64,000 nucleotides of DNA from Hyphomicrobium_A sp963722495 (GTDB taxonomy: Bacteria > Pseudomonadota > Alphaproteobacteria > Rhizobiales > Hyphomicrobiaceae), in assembly GCA_963722495.1 (NCBI GenBank), contig CAVRND010000022.1, positions 124,001 to 188,000 of the forward strand, given 5' to 3'. The position numbers were made by a program, and so were the translations under genes. Below are positions 62,101 to 64,000 of the stretch, piece after piece (within the stretch, counting starts at the first letter, position 1; the number at the start of each line of letters is the position of its first letter). Below the pieces are notes generated by a model. The model searched no databases and was not told the origin of the DNA. It was given only the letters and a program-made list of their open reading frames with translations.

Positions 62101-62538
62101 TCAAACGTCGTGCTTGGCGTTTGGCGACTGCTGCAATGACCCCAACACCGAACCGCTCCAGCGCTCCACCTTCTCGGGCAAGAACACGTAGCTGTGCAGC
62201 TTGAAGACGAGCCCGTCGCGCATCACCGTGTGCTCGCCGGTGTAAATGGCATCGGCCGGCAGATAGTAGGCACACGAGAACTTGGCGATGGCCTTGTTGA
62301 CGCTGTTGGCCGCGATCTCCTCGTTCTGCCCCTGCGCCTGGTTCATGAGGAAGTCGATCGAGTCCGTCTTCTCGTTGCAGAAGAAGCCGCGAACGCGTTC
62401 GGACATCGGCACCGGTTCCGCATTTGACGCCGGAGCACCGGTCAGCACGCCGAGGCCGACAAGGCAAAGCCCGATAGCTGCAAGGTTTGACTGAATTTCC
62501 CGCCCGGTGCGGCGGAGCAGAGCGACGAGGCCGGTCAT
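62101..62538 (-). CDS. Exported hypothetical protein, 145 aa
   Basis: ATG 62536-62538 after GGAGG (MTGLVALLRRTGREIQSNLA); hydrophobic core AAIGLCLVGLGVLTGAPAS. The mature part has RVRGFFCNEKTDSIDFLMNQ, NEEIAANSVNKAIAKFSCAY, IYTGEHTVMRDGLVFKLHSY and WSGSVLGSLQQ. Two Cys, 36 apart. The layout resembles small exported proteins with unknown role. I do not recognise a family. Confidence 0.55.
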   Translation of the reverse strand: MTGLVALLRRTGREIQSNLAAIGLCLVGLGVLTGAPASNAEPVPMSERVRGFFCNEKTDSIDFLMNQAQGQNEEIAANSVNKAIAKFSCAYYLPADAIYTGEHTVMRDGLVFKLHSYVFLPEKVERWSGSVLGSLQQSPNAKHDV

Positions 62539-62819
62539 GCACACCTCCAAGGTCTAAAGCGAGCGCACGCGCGTGCGCCTCACTCCGCCTTGGACGTCGC
62601 CCTCCATCGCCGTTTCTTGCTGTTGCGATCGAGGATATGAGCGATTCTAACCTCGCTCAAGTAACGGTCATGGGCAGCGACTGCCTAATCAAGCGCCATT
62701 GCAACCGCGAACCCCGCCTCGGCGGGCTCCGACAGTCTATCCGGCGATTGCCATTATGACAGGCGCTTTTTGCCACGCTCCGGCAATTTCAACGGGAAAC
62801 GTTGCCAATTGCCTACAGA

Positions 62820-63900
62820 TCAGGGCGTCGGGGCCGGCGCGCTGGCGCTGGCGTCGATACCGCGAAGGCCGGCACCGGACCCTTTTATGAAGGGCACGCC
62901 GGCATCCGGCTTGACCGGGAGCGCAGGGACAGCCAGCTGGAGACGCAGCCTCGGGCGAAGCGGTGTTGGCCGGTGCCGCCGCGGCAGTCGACGTGCCGGC
63001 GGCTGTTCCGGTCATCTCGAACAGCACCGGCTCGCCGTTGCCGCACGTACGCGTCGCCTGCATGTTGAGCGTGCCGAGGCCGGAGTCGTCCTGCGTATCG
63101 GGCTTGCGGCCGTAGCGCGTGCGCCAGTCGGCGACGATGCCGGTCGCCTGCTTGCGGATGCCATGCGCGGCACCGCAGTAGATGTTCTGGTAGATGTCCT
63201 CGATCCACACGCGCTCATAGGCCGGCGAGTTGGCGACGGCGACCGAGATCAGCGCCAGCGCCTTGACCGGATCGGCGGGCATGTACTTGCCGCGCCACAG
63301 CAGGTCGGCAAGGAATGCCTGCGCGCCAGAGTGCCCCTTCTGGCTCAGCACCGACAGCCAGTGCTTGGCATAGGGGACGTCGCTTTCGATGCCTTCGCCG
63401 TGCATGTAGAGCTTGGCGAGCTCGAACTGGGCGTCCTCGTCGCGGAAGAACTGCGCCGCTTCGCGCAGGTATTCCATGGCGATCTTCGAGTTCGGCTTGA
63501 GGTTCACCTCCGGCAACCCGTTGAGCAGATAGCCGGCGATGCGCGTCATCGCCTTGGCGACGTACGGCGCGCGCTGGTCATCGTCGGGATCGACGTCGGT
63601 GTGCTCCTCGGCGATCTTCAGATACAGCTCGTACGCCTTGGCGTGATCGGTGCGGGCGCCGTTGTTGTCGGAGTAGATGCGCGCCAGGTAGTAGGGCGCC
63701 AGAAAGAGGTGCGCGTCGGCCGCGTACTCGAGCGCCGGAATGGCGATCTCGTAGTAGCCGCCGTTGAAGGCGCCGATGCCCTGGTCGAGCGCGTCCTGCG
63801 CCGATCGGTACTTGGCGGCCGCAGCCGAAGCGCCGACGCTGCCCAGGCAGAGCAACAGACCAACCACGAATACGCGTACTATCTGATCAAATATCCGCAT
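62820..63900 (-). CDS. Exported Sel1/TPR-like repeat protein, one frameshift
   Basis: ATG 63898-63900 (MRIFDQIVRVFVVGLLLCLG); signal ending ASAAAA. Repeats follow: ALDQGIGAFNGGYYEIAIPA, YYLARIYSDNNGARTDHAKA, MEYLREAAQFFRDEDAQFEL, KHWLSVLSQKGHSGAQAFLA, giving the Sel1-like helix pairs. Near 62945 one extra base shifts the frame; the corrected C-terminus is PALPVKPDAGVPFIKGSG and then SASAPAPTP, stop 62820. Its start overlaps the ilvD-like stop by 14 bases, so translation may be coupled. Confidence 0.65.
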
Positions 63901-64000
63901 AGCAGACCACTTCCGCTTTGCCGCCCTCATGAGTAACCGCGCCCTTGTAGGCAGGCCCGACCAGGTTGGCGTACTTGCGCAACGCGCCGCTCTGGTAGGG
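63887..64000 (-). CDS. ilvD: Dihydroxy-acid dehydratase-like protein, C-terminal 37 residues (partial)
   Basis: The frame enters at base 64000 and ends at TGA 63887-63889. It reads PYQSGALRKYANLVGPAYKG, then AVTHEGGKAEVVCYADI. The G-A-L-x-K-Y-A, G-A-V-T-H-x-G-G and C-Y-A-D-I pattern closely fits the end of IlvD/Edd dehydratases. IlvD makes branched-chain 2-oxo acids with an Fe-S cluster. A related sugar-acid dehydratase cannot be excluded on this length. Confidence 0.6.
   Translation of the reverse strand, partial: PYQSGALRKYANLVGPAYKGAVTHEGGKAEVVCYADI

Noticed and set aside
62770..63936. 388-residue plus-strand frame opposite the Sel1-like gene
   Set aside because: Antisense shadow with high Arg/Gly content; the minus strand frame has a signal peptide and repeats.
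1..64000. CRISPR arrays, insertion sequences, prophage or tRNA genes
   Set aside because: No regularly spaced direct repeats, transposase domains, integrases or T-loop sequences were seen.

Overview
The window is GC-rich chromosomal DNA of an alphaproteobacterium, most likely order Hyphomicrobiales (Rhizobiales). The main evidence is the right-hand block, whose order xthA, erpA | dgt, argS, SPOR protein, nagZ, scpA, scpB, tatA, tatB, tatC, serS, surE, LysM/LytM protein is the arrangement familiar from that order. A BcsS-type cellulose protein, HWE-type histidine kinase, MucR/CtrA-era promoter features (a TTAA-N7-TTAA box) and many small exported proteins agree with this. The genus cannot be named from the sequence. 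I saw no tRNA, rRNA, CRISPR array, insertion sequence or prophage.

Left part, about 1-31 kb: an accessory-looking mix of mostly single genes. It holds the end of msrA, a VOC protein, a methyltransferase, a cytochrome P460-like protein, two envelope enzymes of the L,D-transpeptidase kind, a PRC-barrel protein, BcsS, a TetR regulator with two matching palindromic operators, a patatin, a metallophosphoesterase, an AI-2E-type permease, an alpha/beta hydrolase, SPW, DUF6522-like and CBS stress-type proteins, two short stand-alone receiver proteins and an HWE kinase, a 654-residue exported protein of unknown function, MaoC, an M16 peptidase and several small exported proteins.

Middle, about 31-44 kb: a sugar-dehydrogenase/cytochrome c fusion, a pair of inverted REP-like hairpins, an outer-membrane barrel, prfC, an LssY-type protein, a DoxD-DoxA fusion for thiosulfate oxidation, a potassium-channel-like protein with a zinc ribbon, two cupins, DUF72 and DUF3175 genes.

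Right part, 44-64 kb: the conserved cell-envelope, chromosome-segregation and translation block, almost all on the minus strand, then xthA, a TPR protein, small exported proteins, a Sel1-like protein and the end of an ilvD-like gene. Peptidoglycan remodelling (SPOR, NagZ, LytM), protein export (TatABC), condensin partners (ScpAB) and aminoacyl-tRNA synthesis sit together. An ABC ATPase without its permease is inserted between scpB and tatA, and pcm is missing between surE and the LytM gene.

Two things matter for any reader. First, about 30 single-base frameshifts, nearly all one-base insertions, break 14 genes that are otherwise perfectly conserved, including the indispensable serS; I treat these as sequencing errors and give joined coordinates. 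Second, three unrelated exported proteins (at 23.0, 29.5 and 60.3 kb) end in the same C-x14-C module, which I have not been able to match to a named domain; with the REP-like pair and the palindromes before tatA it is the most interesting unexplained signal.
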